Below are positions 1-5,770 of a stretch of 10,449 bases of DNA, in pieces. Source of the DNA: a bacterium (GTDB taxonomy: Bacteria; Patescibacteriota; Minisyncoccia; Phycocordibacterales; Phycocordibacteraceae); the NCBI GenBank assembly GCA_021817685.1, contig JAKAGD010000020.1, positions 1-10,449 of the forward strand. Reading direction: 5' to 3'. The notes below the pieces were generated by a model that worked only from the letters and a program-made list of their open reading frames with translations, had not been told where the DNA came from and made no database searches. Made by a program: the position numbers and the translations under genes. Each line of letters starts with the position of its first letter. Position 1 is the first letter of the stretch.

Positions 1-221
1 TTGCGTTGTAGGAGCGCGCCAAAAGTCCCATCTGCTTTGTTACGGGGCCCCGCGATTTCTTCCGTCGTACCCTGCGTACGCCTCCAGAAACCGCATCCCC
101 GTGCCTCGCATCTGGGCGCTTTTGACTGCGCTCTTAAATACAGGTGTCCATAGTTGTCTAGTCGCTACGATTGGGAACTATATACAAAGCCACCCTATAT
201 CCTTAGGGGTATACTTGAAAC
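1..221. other. Left-edge stretch with no supported gene
   Basis: I see no gene I can support here. The first ~130 bases are GC-rich and the last ~60 are AT-rich, so a composition boundary lies inside it. One plus-strand frame is open from base 2 to a stop at 278-280, but it would overlap the next gene by about 59 bases and its translation resembles nothing I know. Short minus-strand frames are open too, without good starts. It could be the decayed or edge-cut end of a neighbouring gene. The AT-rich 3' part (about 160-221) probably carries the promoter of the following gene. Confidence 0.4.
210..215 (+). promoter_or_regulatory. Candidate -10 box (TATACT), possible leaderless promoter
   Basis: TATACT matches the TATAAT consensus at 5 of 6 positions and ends six bases before the ATG at 222, so transcription could begin at the start codon itself. 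No convincing -35 box lies 16-18 bases upstream. A second -10-like TATATA sits at 179-184. An AGGG-type sequence at 205-209 could instead act as a weak, distant ribosome binding site on a longer transcript. Confidence 0.35.
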
Positions 222-767
222 ATGGACTACTCAGAGATCAAGAAACTCCAAATCAAGAACGAGTGGAACGAATGGAATAAAAGAATCGGCGTCACTACTA
301 ATGGCATGAATTCTGCAATAGAAAGATGGAGAAGGTTGGGTGATGCCGGATTCCATATTGAATCTTTGGTCGTAAATGCGCAGATGGTTGAGCATAGTAT
401 AAAAATGATTTTAGCTGGCTACACAACGAAGCGGCGGGTTCTCGTTATCCTCGGCGAGTCCGACCCGTTTGCTAATCTAAAACTAGATGATATTGAGGAG
501 CAAACACTAGGGACGCTGATTACTAGATTGAAAGGGTTTACTGGCCAAACTCCATTTATTGAGAGTGCTTTTAGATTAAATAACTTCCGTAAGGAAATCG
601 TTCACCACCTTTTCAATGGGAACAAAGAAATTGATAAGCTAGATGCCGAAGCGGGTGCATTTATCAAAACAATAATTCCTCAAATCGCGCCACAAGTAAT
701 GGAGGCGGCAGCGAAGATAAACGGTGAAATAGAAGAGCTTGTATCAAAGACTAAGGACGTTTCTTGA
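222..767 (+). CDS. Hypothetical helical protein with HEPN-like Rx4H motif
   Basis: A 181-residue soluble protein, predicted almost all helical, with no signal peptide or membrane segment. The visible clue is FRKEIVHHLF near residues 122-131: R123 is followed four residues later by H128 (Rx4H), the spacing of the catalytic motif of HEPN RNases, preceded by a helix with a conserved-looking VEHSIKMIL around 56-64. In canonical HEPN domains the residue after Arg is usually Asn, Asp or His; here it is Lys, so activity is uncertain. The gene is much more AT-rich than the rest of the window (about 37-43% GC in the lines I counted, against about 68% in a line of the solute-binding gene), suggesting recent transfer. 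No partner antitoxin or nucleotidyltransferase is beside it. The coding call is firm, the family call tentative. Confidence 0.7.
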   Translation: MDYSEIKKLQIKNEWNEWNKRIGVTTNGMNSAIERWRRLGDAGFHIESLVVNAQMVEHSIKMILAGYTTKRRVLVILGESDPFANLKLDDIEEQTLGTLITRLKGFTGQTPFIESAFRLNNFRKEIVHHLFNGNKEIDKLDAEAGAFIKTIIPQIAPQVMEAAAKINGEIEELVSKTKDVS

Positions 768-818
768 GAGATTTCTTGCTCTTATAGCGCGAATTCTCAA
801 TGACCCAGAGCACCAGGT

Positions 819-1127
819 ATGAAAAAACTTGTCGTCACGGTGCCGGTAGGGGATGCGGACAAGGTCCGGCAGGCGATAGGCGAGGCGGGCGGCGGAAAGG
901 TCGGGAATTATTCTTTTTGTAGTTTCAGCGTGCGCGGGACAGGGCGATTCCTGCCCGGCGAGGGGGCGCACCCCGCCATCGGTGAAGTGGGGAAGCCGGA
1001 AGAAGTGGAGGAGGAGCGCATAGAGGTGAATTGCGCCGACGAGCTCGTCGCAGGCGTGGTGTCCGCCATCCGCCGCGCTCACCCCTACGAAGAACCGGCG
1101 ATAGATGTTTATCCGCTGGGGGTGTAG
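819..1127 (+). CDS. Stand-alone NIF3/YqfO-type domain protein
   Basis: A 102-residue protein matching the PII/CutA-like domain that is inserted in YqfO-type NIF3 proteins and also occurs alone. Landmarks are NYSFCSFSVRGTGRF (30-44), the GAHPAIGEVG segment (49-58), and the signature HPYEEPAIDVYPL at 88-100. The metal-binding NIF3 core is absent, so this is the short, free-standing form (usual length about 100-110). Its biochemical role is not established; a small-molecule or metal-sensing trimer is a reasonable guess from the fold. It starts 51 bases after the AT-rich gene and has returned to the GC-rich composition of the window. The start is ATG with only a weak AGG upstream. A 35-base gap separates it from the next gene, so the two may be co-transcribed. 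Confidence 0.85.
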   Translation: MKKLVVTVPVGDADKVRQAIGEAGGGKVGNYSFCSFSVRGTGRFLPGEGAHPAIGEVGKPEEVEEERIEVNCADELVAGVVSAIRRAHPYEEPAIDVYPLGV

Positions 1128-1162
1128 GATTCAGGCGGAGCATTCACCTAAGGGGGCGGATC

Positions 1163-1615
1163 ATGACCGAAGAAAGGAAGGTCGTGCGCTCCTGCGGGGA
1201 GTGCACGGCGTGTTGCAAGACGCATTACATTCAGGAGTTGCAAAAGTTACCGGGTGTGTGGTGTAAGCACTGTTCTGTCGGGATTGGTTGCAAGATTTAT
1301 GACCAACGGCCGACAGAATGCCGGGAGTATGCCTGCGAGTGGCTTAGAGGAAGCGGCCTTGAGTCAGAACGTCCGGACAAGACTGGGACCATCATAGACA
1401 CCATGATCTCGGACGATAAACGCGAAGCGCTTATTCGCATTGTCGAAGTATCGGAGAATGCGATTGAGCGGTTGCGCGTTAGACAAATGGCGGAGTACTT
1501 CCTTTCCAGCGGCGTTCCCGTTTATTTTGTGCCGCTCCACGGATCAGGCAATATCGAACTTCCGTGGGGGTTTAAACCCGGACCAATACTGAAAAAGATT
1601 ATAGAGTCTCGTTGA
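1163..1615 (+). CDS. YkgJ-family cysteine-cluster protein
   Basis: A 150-residue protein of the YkgJ family (zinc- or iron-binding cysteine cluster). The N-terminal cluster is CGECTACC at 11-18, followed by C34, C37, C43, C53 and C58 in the typical arrangement with CKIYDQRPTEC at 43-53. The family is thought to chelate Zn2+ or an Fe-S centre; its physiological role is unknown. I place the start at the ATG at 1163 because AGGGGGCGG (1151-1159) lies just upstream and the conserved region begins ten residues later; the open frame extends further 5' to 1031 only as a shadow of the preceding gene. The C-terminal half (about 70-150) has no motif I recognise. A strong terminator overlaps its stop codon. 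Confidence 0.88.
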   Translation: MTEERKVVRSCGECTACCKTHYIQELQKLPGVWCKHCSVGIGCKIYDQRPTECREYACEWLRGSGLESERPDKTGTIIDTMISDDKREALIRIVEVSENAIERLRVRQMAEYFLSSGVPVYFVPLHGSGNIELPWGFKPGPILKKIIESR

Positions 1616-1640
1616 CACCGCAACCGGCGGTGTCTTTTTT
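1614..1640 (+). terminator. Rho-independent terminator after the YkgJ-family gene
   Basis: An 8-bp perfect stem GACACCGC/GCGGTGTC (1614-1621 with 1627-1634), a five-base loop, then six T residues (1635-1640). The stem begins inside the stop codon of the preceding gene. It ends that transcription unit and implies the PaaX/Cas2-like gene has its own promoter. Confidence 0.9.
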
Positions 1641-1683
1641 GCGTGATGCCCGGGCTCAATACGTCACGGTGCCGGTACGGAGT

Positions 1684-1727
1684 TTCTAAATCTTCTTATC
1701 CACATCCGGTCGGAAAAGATTAGAAGG
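1684..1727 (+). repeat. Hairpin repeat, copy 1, before the PaaX/Cas2-like gene
   Basis: TTCTAAATCTT (1684-1694) pairs with AAGATTAGAA (1716-1725) with one bulged A. The segment 1703-1727, made of CATCCGGTCGG followed by AAAAGATTAGAAGG, matches copy 2 (2347-2371) at 24 of 25 bases. It ends 19 bases before the ATG at 1747, a natural place for an autoregulatory operator or an mRNA leader hairpin. It could also be one end of a small mobile unit. It is not followed by a T tract, so it is not a terminator. Confidence 0.75.
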
Positions 1728-1746
1728 TCGGGGTTACGATGGAAGG

Positions 1747-2328
1747 ATGGGGAAACTCGAGGAAGATTCTCGGAAAAGGCGAACGAAACAGAACATACAA
1801 CATGCGGTGCTCGCCGCCATTGCGGTCACTGGATTTGTGGCGTTTTCGGCCGTTGCGGGGAATGCGCTCCAACTTCTCCGGTATCTGCCGAAAGAGAAAT
1901 ACAATTTTAACCACCGAGCGAAGTCTGCGGCGGGTCGGCTTGTCGCGAAAGGCTATGCGAACTGGACGGAACGAGACGGAAAGAAGTTCTTACGGATAAC
2001 GCCGAAAGGGCGCAGAGCGTTGGCGTTTGAGCAGGCGAGGGTTGCGCTGAAAGACAATAAGAGAAAGTGGGACGGACGGTGGCGCATGGTCGCTTTCGAT
2101 ATCCCGGAGCGGCGGGGAACAGTGCGGTTTCGTTTACGTTCGGTTATGCGCGAGATCGGCTTCATACGGTTACAAGACAGCGTATGGGTATATCCATACG
2201 ACTGCGAGGATTTCATCGCGCTCCTCAAGGCCGAACTCAAGATAGGCAAGGATGTACTGTATGCCATCGCCGACACGATAGAGCACGACAAGGGTCTCCG
2301 TCAGCACTTCTCGCTACCTGCGGGGTGA
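1747..2328 (+). CDS. PaaX-like regulator with Cas2-like C-terminal domain
   Basis: A 193-residue protein with a basic N-terminus (about 1-18), a hydrophobic helix then a winged-helix-like region (about 20-95, including LITPKGRRAL-type wing sequence near 83-92), and a C-terminal ferredoxin-like domain (about 110-190) like that of PaaX and Cas2. RMVAFDIPERR at 113-123 places an acidic residue (D118) where Cas2 has its metal-binding Asp, and DSVWVYPYDCEDFIALL (144-160) is the second hallmark. Such proteins are common in Patescibacteria and are often auto-labelled Cas2; no cas1 or CRISPR array is here, so a DNA-binding regulator is more likely. The start at 1747 directly follows GGAAGG, closer than an ideal ribosome site; a downstream GTG at 1807 would lose the conserved N-terminus. 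Copies of a hairpin repeat lie on both sides. Confidence 0.82.
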   Translation: MGKLEEDSRKRRTKQNIQHAVLAAIAVTGFVAFSAVAGNALQLLRYLPKEKYNFNHRAKSAAGRLVAKGYANWTERDGKKFLRITPKGRRALAFEQARVALKDNKRKWDGRWRMVAFDIPERRGTVRFRLRSVMREIGFIRLQDSVWVYPYDCEDFIALLKAELKIGKDVLYAIADTIEHDKGLRQHFSLPAG

Positions 2329-2334
2329 TTCGCA

Positions 2335-2371
2335 CCTTCTAATCTGCATCCGGTCGGGAAAGATTAGAAGG
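2335..2371 (+). repeat. Hairpin repeat, copy 2, after the PaaX/Cas2-like gene
   Basis: A perfect 11-bp inverted repeat, CCTTCTAATCT (2335-2345) and AGATTAGAAGG (2361-2371), around a 15-base loop. The loop and right arm (2347-2371) repeat copy 1 with a single A/G difference. It begins six bases after the stop of the PaaX/Cas2-like gene and lies 98 bases before the small gene at 2470, so it could regulate that gene. No T tract follows on either strand. Confidence 0.8.
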
Positions 2372-2469
2372 AAGAGGCGGAGGTGCTGGTGTAGATTGAA
2401 GGGTGCGGATTGCGCAGGGAGGATTTAGGAGTAGTATCTCGCCTGGGGACAAATCTACGGGAGAGCGCC

Positions 2470-2718
2470 ATGAACGGGTCGTACCTTACGATGATAGCGG
2501 AAAGGGTGCTCTGCGAAGAGGATCGATTCCGCGTGGGTCTGCTGATGAAGCAGAAGAGGATTGAAGAGGCGAAAGGCCGCGTGCTTGAAGGAGTTGATGC
2601 CAGTTACTGGGATTGGCACCTCTCCTTCACGGAAGCGGCAGAGTTCTACAATCTGCTTGACCTTTCGCCAGCGCGGGCCGCACGGTTCCCGCAACGGCAT
2701 AACAGAGCTTTTTTCTAA
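2470..2718 (+). CDS. Small orphan protein, 82 residues
   Basis: A short, charged, mostly helical protein without signal peptide, membrane segment or a family I recognise. The central part (about 8-40) is a charged amphipathic helix, followed by an aromatic patch SYWDWHLSF (45-53) and a short helix AAEFYNLL. I start it at the ATG at 2470 because GGGAGAG (2459-2465) sits five bases upstream; the same frame is open to a TTG at 2410 but without a better ribosome site. It follows hairpin copy 2 and is followed immediately by a GC-rich hairpin. Codon use is GC-rich like the neighbours. It might be a small regulatory protein; nothing proves function. Confidence 0.6.
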   Translation: MNGSYLTMIAERVLCEEDRFRVGLLMKQKRIEEAKGRVLEGVDASYWDWHLSFTEAAEFYNLLDLSPARAARFPQRHNRAFF

Positions 2719-2719
2719 C

Positions 2720-2743
2720 GGCCGCCCCCAAAGGAGGGCGGCC
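2720..2743 (+). terminator. GC-rich hairpin after the small orphan gene
   Basis: Perfect 8-bp stem GGCCGCCC (2720-2727) and GGGCGGCC (2736-2743) starting two bases after the stop codon. There is no T tract after it, so it is not a classical intrinsic terminator; it may stabilise the 3' end or pause polymerase. Confidence 0.45.
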
Positions 2744-2790
2744 TGACTGCTACCGGGGCATTAAGTACGCTCCATACAATTTCCACACAG

Positions 2791-2821
2791 ATTTGCAAAT
2801 AGTGAAGAGACGCGATAGCAT
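2791..2821 (+). promoter_or_regulatory. Candidate promoter with palindrome ATTTGCAAAT
   Basis: TTGCAA (2793-2798) and TAGCAT (2816-2821) are 17 bases apart and each match the sigma70 consensus at 4 of 6 positions. The -35 lies inside a perfect 10-bp palindrome (2791-2800), which could be an operator. A further -10-like TACAAT is at 2775-2780 without a partner. The evidence is weak but this is the only gap available for a promoter of the gene at 2853. Confidence 0.3.
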
Positions 2822-2852
2822 AAGGGCTGTTTGCAACCTGGAAGGAAGAGTG

Positions 2853-3092
2853 ATGACAACCGCCACGAAAGACCACAACCTTCTCAGGAAGGTCAGCAGG
2901 GAATTGCTTGAAGATGCCGCAGACACGGAGAAGTTTGAGCAACTGCTCGATGCCGACCCCGTACGCGCGAAAATGTTCCTGCACATCAAGCTGGTGCAGA
3001 TGCGTAACTCAGGACAGATCCTGTTGCGCAGGGCGACGAGGATTGAAGCGTTTCTCGAGAACGTTAAAACGCGATTGGCGCCTCATACCTAA
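2853..3092 (+). CDS. Small orphan protein, 79 residues
   Basis: A charged helical protein of unknown function, no signal peptide or membrane segment. It reads as two or three amphipathic helices: about 10-33, 37-52 (VRAKMFLHIKLVQMR) and 55-74. I start it at the ATG at 2853 because the purine-rich GGAAGGAAGAG (2840-2850) lies directly upstream; a TTG at 2793 is in frame but has no ribosome site. It is bounded by a GC-rich hairpin upstream and a strong terminator downstream, so it is probably its own transcript. It shows no clear similarity to the other small protein at 2470, although both are about 80 residues, helical, and have purine-rich ribosome sites. Confidence 0.65.
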   Translation: MTTATKDHNLLRKVSRELLEDAADTEKFEQLLDADPVRAKMFLHIKLVQMRNSGQILLRRATRIEAFLENVKTRLAPHT

Positions 3093-3112
3093 AATCGCTT
3101 CCCGCGATAGAA

Positions 3113-3144
3113 GGCCGTCCCTCCGGGGACGGCCGATGTTTTTT
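3113..3144 (+). terminator. Rho-independent terminator after the 79-residue protein
   Basis: A 9-bp perfect stem GGCCGTCCC (3113-3121) and GGGACGGCC (3126-3134), loop TCCG, then GATG and six T residues (3139-3144). It separates the accessory left part from the methyltransferase/pilin block. Confidence 0.88.
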
Positions 3145-3158
3145 GTATTGTGTTGATT

Positions 3159-3181
3159 GCGCGGCCCGCGGCGGGCCGCGC
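3159..3181. repeat. 23-bp GC palindrome upstream of the methyltransferase
   Basis: GCGCGGCCCGC and GCGGGCCGCGC form a perfect 11-bp inverted repeat around one central G. It lies just upstream of a candidate extended -10 box, where an operator would sit. It is too tight to form an RNA hairpin without unpairing the centre, which favours a protein-binding site, but I have no direct evidence of use. Confidence 0.6.
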
Positions 3182-3182
3182 G

Positions 3183-3191
3183 TGCTATTTT
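3183..3191 (+). promoter_or_regulatory. Candidate extended -10 box (TGC-TATTTT)
   Basis: A TGn extension precedes TATTTT (3186-3191), which ends six bases before the ATG at 3198, so the message for the methyltransferase could be leaderless. That fits the lack of a Shine-Dalgarno sequence before this start. No -35 box is found at normal spacing, where the GC palindrome lies instead. Confidence 0.4.
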
Positions 3192-3197
3192 AATGAT

Positions 3198-3734
3198 ATG
3201 AGCGCTTCGTTCAGCAATCCGCGCGAGAACGTACTGCAACTTGGTTTGCGCGAAGGGATGAAAGTCGGCGATTTCGGCGCCGGCTCGGGGCACTATGCGC
3301 GCGCCGCCGCCGCGGTCGTGGGGCACAGCGGGAAAGTGTATGCGATAGACGTGCAGGAAGACATCCTGAAGCACCTGAAGCTGAACACGCACGAACTCCA
3401 CCAGCGCGTCATCGAGACGGTATGGGGCGACATCGAGAAGCCGGGCGGCACGCACCTGCGCGATGCGACCCTGGACGCCGTCATACTGGCCAACGTCTTG
3501 TTCCAGGTGGAGAACCGCTTCGGCCTCCTTGGCGAAATGAAGCGCGTGCTGAAGCCGGGCGGCAAGCTCCTGGTGGTGGACTGGGCGGGGAGCTACGGCG
3601 GCATGGGCCCCACGCCCGCAAAGGTGGTGACCGAGCACGATGCCGAGGCGTTCTTCATCAACGGCGGTTTCCATAAGGTGAAGTCATTCCGCGCAGGGCC
3701 GCACCACTACGGCATCGTCTTCAATTCTCCCTGA
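3198..3734 (+). CDS. Class I SAM-dependent methyltransferase
   Basis: A 178-residue Rossmann-fold methyltransferase. Motif I is VGDFGAGSGHYA at 23-34 (SAM binding), the acidic end of beta-2 is AIDVQ at 49-53 (D51), beta-4 is LDAVILANVLFQV at 92-104, and the post-motif LKPGGKLLVVDW is at 118-129. It is small, with no extra substrate domain, so the target cannot be named; small molecules, lipids or quinones are all possible. The frame is open to 3150, but the ATG at 3198 is chosen because homologous-looking sequence begins there and a -10-like box precedes it. Its stop is one base from the start of the solute-binding protein, indicating co-transcription and probably coupled translation. Confidence 0.88.
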   Translation: MSASFSNPRENVLQLGLREGMKVGDFGAGSGHYARAAAAVVGHSGKVYAIDVQEDILKHLKLNTHELHQRVIETVWGDIEKPGGTHLRDATLDAVILANVLFQVENRFGLLGEMKRVLKPGGKLLVVDWAGSYGGMGPTPAKVVTEHDAEAFFINGGFHKVKSFRAGPHHYGIVFNSP

Positions 3735-3735
3735 T

Positions 3736-5034
3736 ATGAAAATCTCTCTCTTCCAGGGCATTCTCTTCGGCGCCTTCGGTCTTGCCGCGCTCATCGGCCT
3801 TTTCGTTTTCGCGACGCATACGGGTTCGTCGAACCAGAATGCTATCGGACCCGTCGTCATCTGGGGCACCTTGCCCAAGGATGATATCCAGGCCGCGCTC
3901 ACCGCGGCCGGGCAGACCGATGCGACGCTCAAGAACGTCTCCTACGTGCAAAAGGATCCCGCAACGCTTCCGGCCGACCTCGCCTCCGCCATCGCAACGG
4001 GCGGCGCGCCCGACATGGTCCTCTCTTCGCAGGAAGAGCTCCGCGCGCTCGGGAAGTTCATCGCGCCGGTGCCGCTCACGACCCTCTCCGCGCGTGCATT
4101 CACCAGCGCTTTCATCGAAGAAGGCGGCATCTTCACGGCGCCCGCCGGCAGCGGGTACTTCGGCATCCCGTTCCTCGTTGATCCGCTTGTCCTTTTCGTC
4201 AATCGCTCCATCCTTGCAAGCAGCGGCGTCGCCAAGCCGCCCGCCACCTGGGAAGCGCTGACCGGCCTCGTGCCCGGAGTCACGCGAATGACCCCTTCGC
4301 GCCAGATAGTCCGCAGTCTCATCGCGCTCGGGACCTACAACAACGTGCACAATGCGCGCGGGATACTCTCCGCGCTCTTCCTGCAGACCGGCGTACCCGT
4401 CTCCGGCTATACCAGCGGGGGAGTCCTCTCCGCAAATCTCGGCAGTTCCGGCGCCGGGTCGTCCGGCCAGGCGGTGCTCGGTTTCTATACGCAGTTCACC
4501 GACCCGTCGAAAGTCTCGTATACATGGAATGCGTCGCTGCAAGACTCCCAGCAGGCATTCCTCGCCGGCGACCTGGCGCTGTACATCGGATATGCATCCG
4601 AAGCACGGTACCTGCGCGCCGCAAATCCGAACCTGGACTTCGACGTTGCACCCTTGCCGCAACCGGCGACCGCAGCGCTGAAGAGCACGTACGGCCTCGT
4701 CTACGCGTTCATGATCCCGCGCGGCGCGAAGAATTCCGCCGGCGCGTATCAGGCTGCGGTGCTCCTCACCAATTCGGCGGAACAAACCGCCGCGGCCTCG
4801 GCGACGGGGCTCGCGCCCGCCTCTCTGAACCCGCTTTCAATCGTGCCCGCCGATCCGGTCGCCGCGGTCGCGTACGCCGAGGCGCTCTATGCGCGCGGTT
4901 GGCTGTCCCCAATGCCCGCTGATACCGACACGGTGTTCTCAGGTATGATTGGGAATGTGATAAGCGGTCGCCTGAATTTACAAGCCGCTCTCGCCAGCGC
5001 CGAGAGCTCTTTGAGCTCGCTTCTCCAGCAATAA
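3736..5034 (+). CDS. Membrane-anchored extracellular solute-binding protein
   Basis: A 432-residue periplasmic-binding-type protein of the family 1 (MalE-like) group. An N-terminal hydrophobic segment (about 6-26) lacks a lipobox Cys, so it probably stays as an uncleaved membrane anchor. VVIWGTLPKDD (40-50) begins the first lobe, as in other family members, and LALYIGYASEARYLRAANPN (about 281-300) and the following FDVAPLPQ are the typical second-lobe signature. The ligand cannot be read from sequence. No ABC permease or ATPase gene is in view; instead pilin-like genes follow three bases downstream, which suggests a role linked to a surface structure or a binding function shared with another transporter. 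No Shine-Dalgarno site is visible; the start overlaps the end of the upstream gene's context (TGATATG). Confidence 0.85.
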   Translation: MKISLFQGILFGAFGLAALIGLFVFATHTGSSNQNAIGPVVIWGTLPKDDIQAALTAAGQTDATLKNVSYVQKDPATLPADLASAIATGGAPDMVLSSQEELRALGKFIAPVPLTTLSARAFTSAFIEEGGIFTAPAGSGYFGIPFLVDPLVLFVNRSILASSGVAKPPATWEALTGLVPGVTRMTPSRQIVRSLIALGTYNNVHNARGILSALFLQTGVPVSGYTSGGVLSANLGSSGAGSSGQAVLGFYTQFTDPSKVSYTWNASLQDSQQAFLAGDLALYIGYASEARYLRAANPNLDFDVAPLPQPATAALKSTYGLVYAFMIPRGAKNSAGAYQAAVLLTNSAEQTAAASATGLAPASLNPLSIVPADPVAAVAYAEALYARGWLSPMPADTDTVFSGMIGNVISGRLNLQAALASAESSLSSLLQQ

Positions 5035-5037
5035 CAT

Positions 5038-5769
5038 ATGAATATCCGCACGCTCACCATCGCCGGCATCATCCTGCTCACACCGTCGGCAGCCGTGTTT
5101 GCCGCTCCGCTGACAATTCTTGATTACAGCGCCTGCAGCCACTACCTCGGTCTGGTGTCTTGCAACCAACAGACGGAAGTGTGCGCCACGAATCCGAACA
5201 CCGGCAATCCCGGCTGCTTCCCTAAGTCCCAGGTGACAAACTACGTGAATTACACCTCGACCTATCCGGATCAAGCGACGTGCAATCAGCAGTCGAACTG
5301 CCCGTATGCGTGCACCGAAAACAAGCTGGCAACATCCCCGACATTTTTCTGCAGCCAATCGCCCGTTAACAACACTCCGAATCCGGTGGCGCAGCCTTCC
5401 GGCGGCAGCTCCATTGGGCAGACCGGGATTGGCGGAACGACCGGCGGCTCGATCGGCCAGACCGCTCAACCCGGCCAGACCGTTACGCTCATTAACCCGC
5501 TCGGGAACAATACCTGCAGCGCGAACGGCACCTGCCTGTCCTCATTCATCTCCAACATCATGAAGTTCGTGGTCCAGATAGGTTCCGTCATTGTCATCTT
5601 GATGCTCGTGTTCGTGGGCTACAAGTTCGTCGTCGCGCAGGGAAGCGATTCCAAGCTTACCGAAGCGAAGCAGATGCTCCTCTGGACCGTCGTCGGCGCG
5701 CTCATACTGCTCGGCGCCCAGGCGATAGCTCTGGGCATCCAGTCGACCGTGCAGGCGCTCGGCGGCTAA
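5038..5769 (+). CDS. Cysteine-rich pilin-like protein (paralog 1 of 6)
   Basis: A 243-residue secreted/membrane protein. Signal peptide about 1-22 (VFA cleavage region), a cysteine-rich ectodomain (about 31-110 with C33, C42, C49, C60, C82, C88, C92 and C105, plus C160 and C166 nearer the membrane), a Gly/Gln/Thr-rich linker (118-148) with SIGQT repeated at 125-129 and 138-142, then two membrane helices (about 173-199 and 213-236). The paired helices resemble the T4SS pilin (VirB2/TrbC-like) family, but the sequence between them (AQGSDSKLTEAKQMLLW) is only distantly like the other five. Ten cysteines would allow five disulfides outside the cell. It sits three bases after the solute-binding gene and one base before the next paralog. 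Confidence 0.8.
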   Translation: MNIRTLTIAGIILLTPSAAVFAAPLTILDYSACSHYLGLVSCNQQTEVCATNPNTGNPGCFPKSQVTNYVNYTSTYPDQATCNQQSNCPYACTENKLATSPTFFCSQSPVNNTPNPVAQPSGGSSIGQTGIGGTTGGSIGQTAQPGQTVTLINPLGNNTCSANGTCLSSFISNIMKFVVQIGSVIVILMLVFVGYKFVVAQGSDSKLTEAKQMLLWTVVGALILLGAQAIALGIQSTVQALGG

Positions 5770-5770
5770 T

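Noticed and set aside
819..1143. Minus-strand frames overlapping the NIF3-like gene, and the 5' extension of the YkgJ frame to 1031
   Set aside because: Arg/Pro-rich shadows; the real YkgJ start at 1163 has a ribosome site and the extension has no family similarity.
833..1677. 16-bp exact repeat (CGTCACGGTGCCGGTA at 833-848 and 1662-1677)
   Set aside because: One copy lies inside a coding region and no structure or context links them; likely chance in GC-rich sequence.
1747..2371. CRISPR-Cas locus suggested by the Cas2-like fold and two repeats
   Set aside because: Only two hairpin repeats, 644 bases apart with a gene between, no spacer array, and no cas1 in view; the protein also has a winged-helix part as in PaaX.
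3009..3674. Minus-strand open frame of 221 codons opposite the methyltransferase
   Set aside because: Crosses a strong terminator and a palindrome, low-complexity composition, and lies opposite a gene with SAM-binding motifs.
3721..4785. Long minus-strand open frame (354 codons) opposite the solute-binding gene
   Set aside because: Arg/Glu/Gly-rich shadow typical of the antisense of a GC-rich gene; the plus-strand product has clear family motifs.
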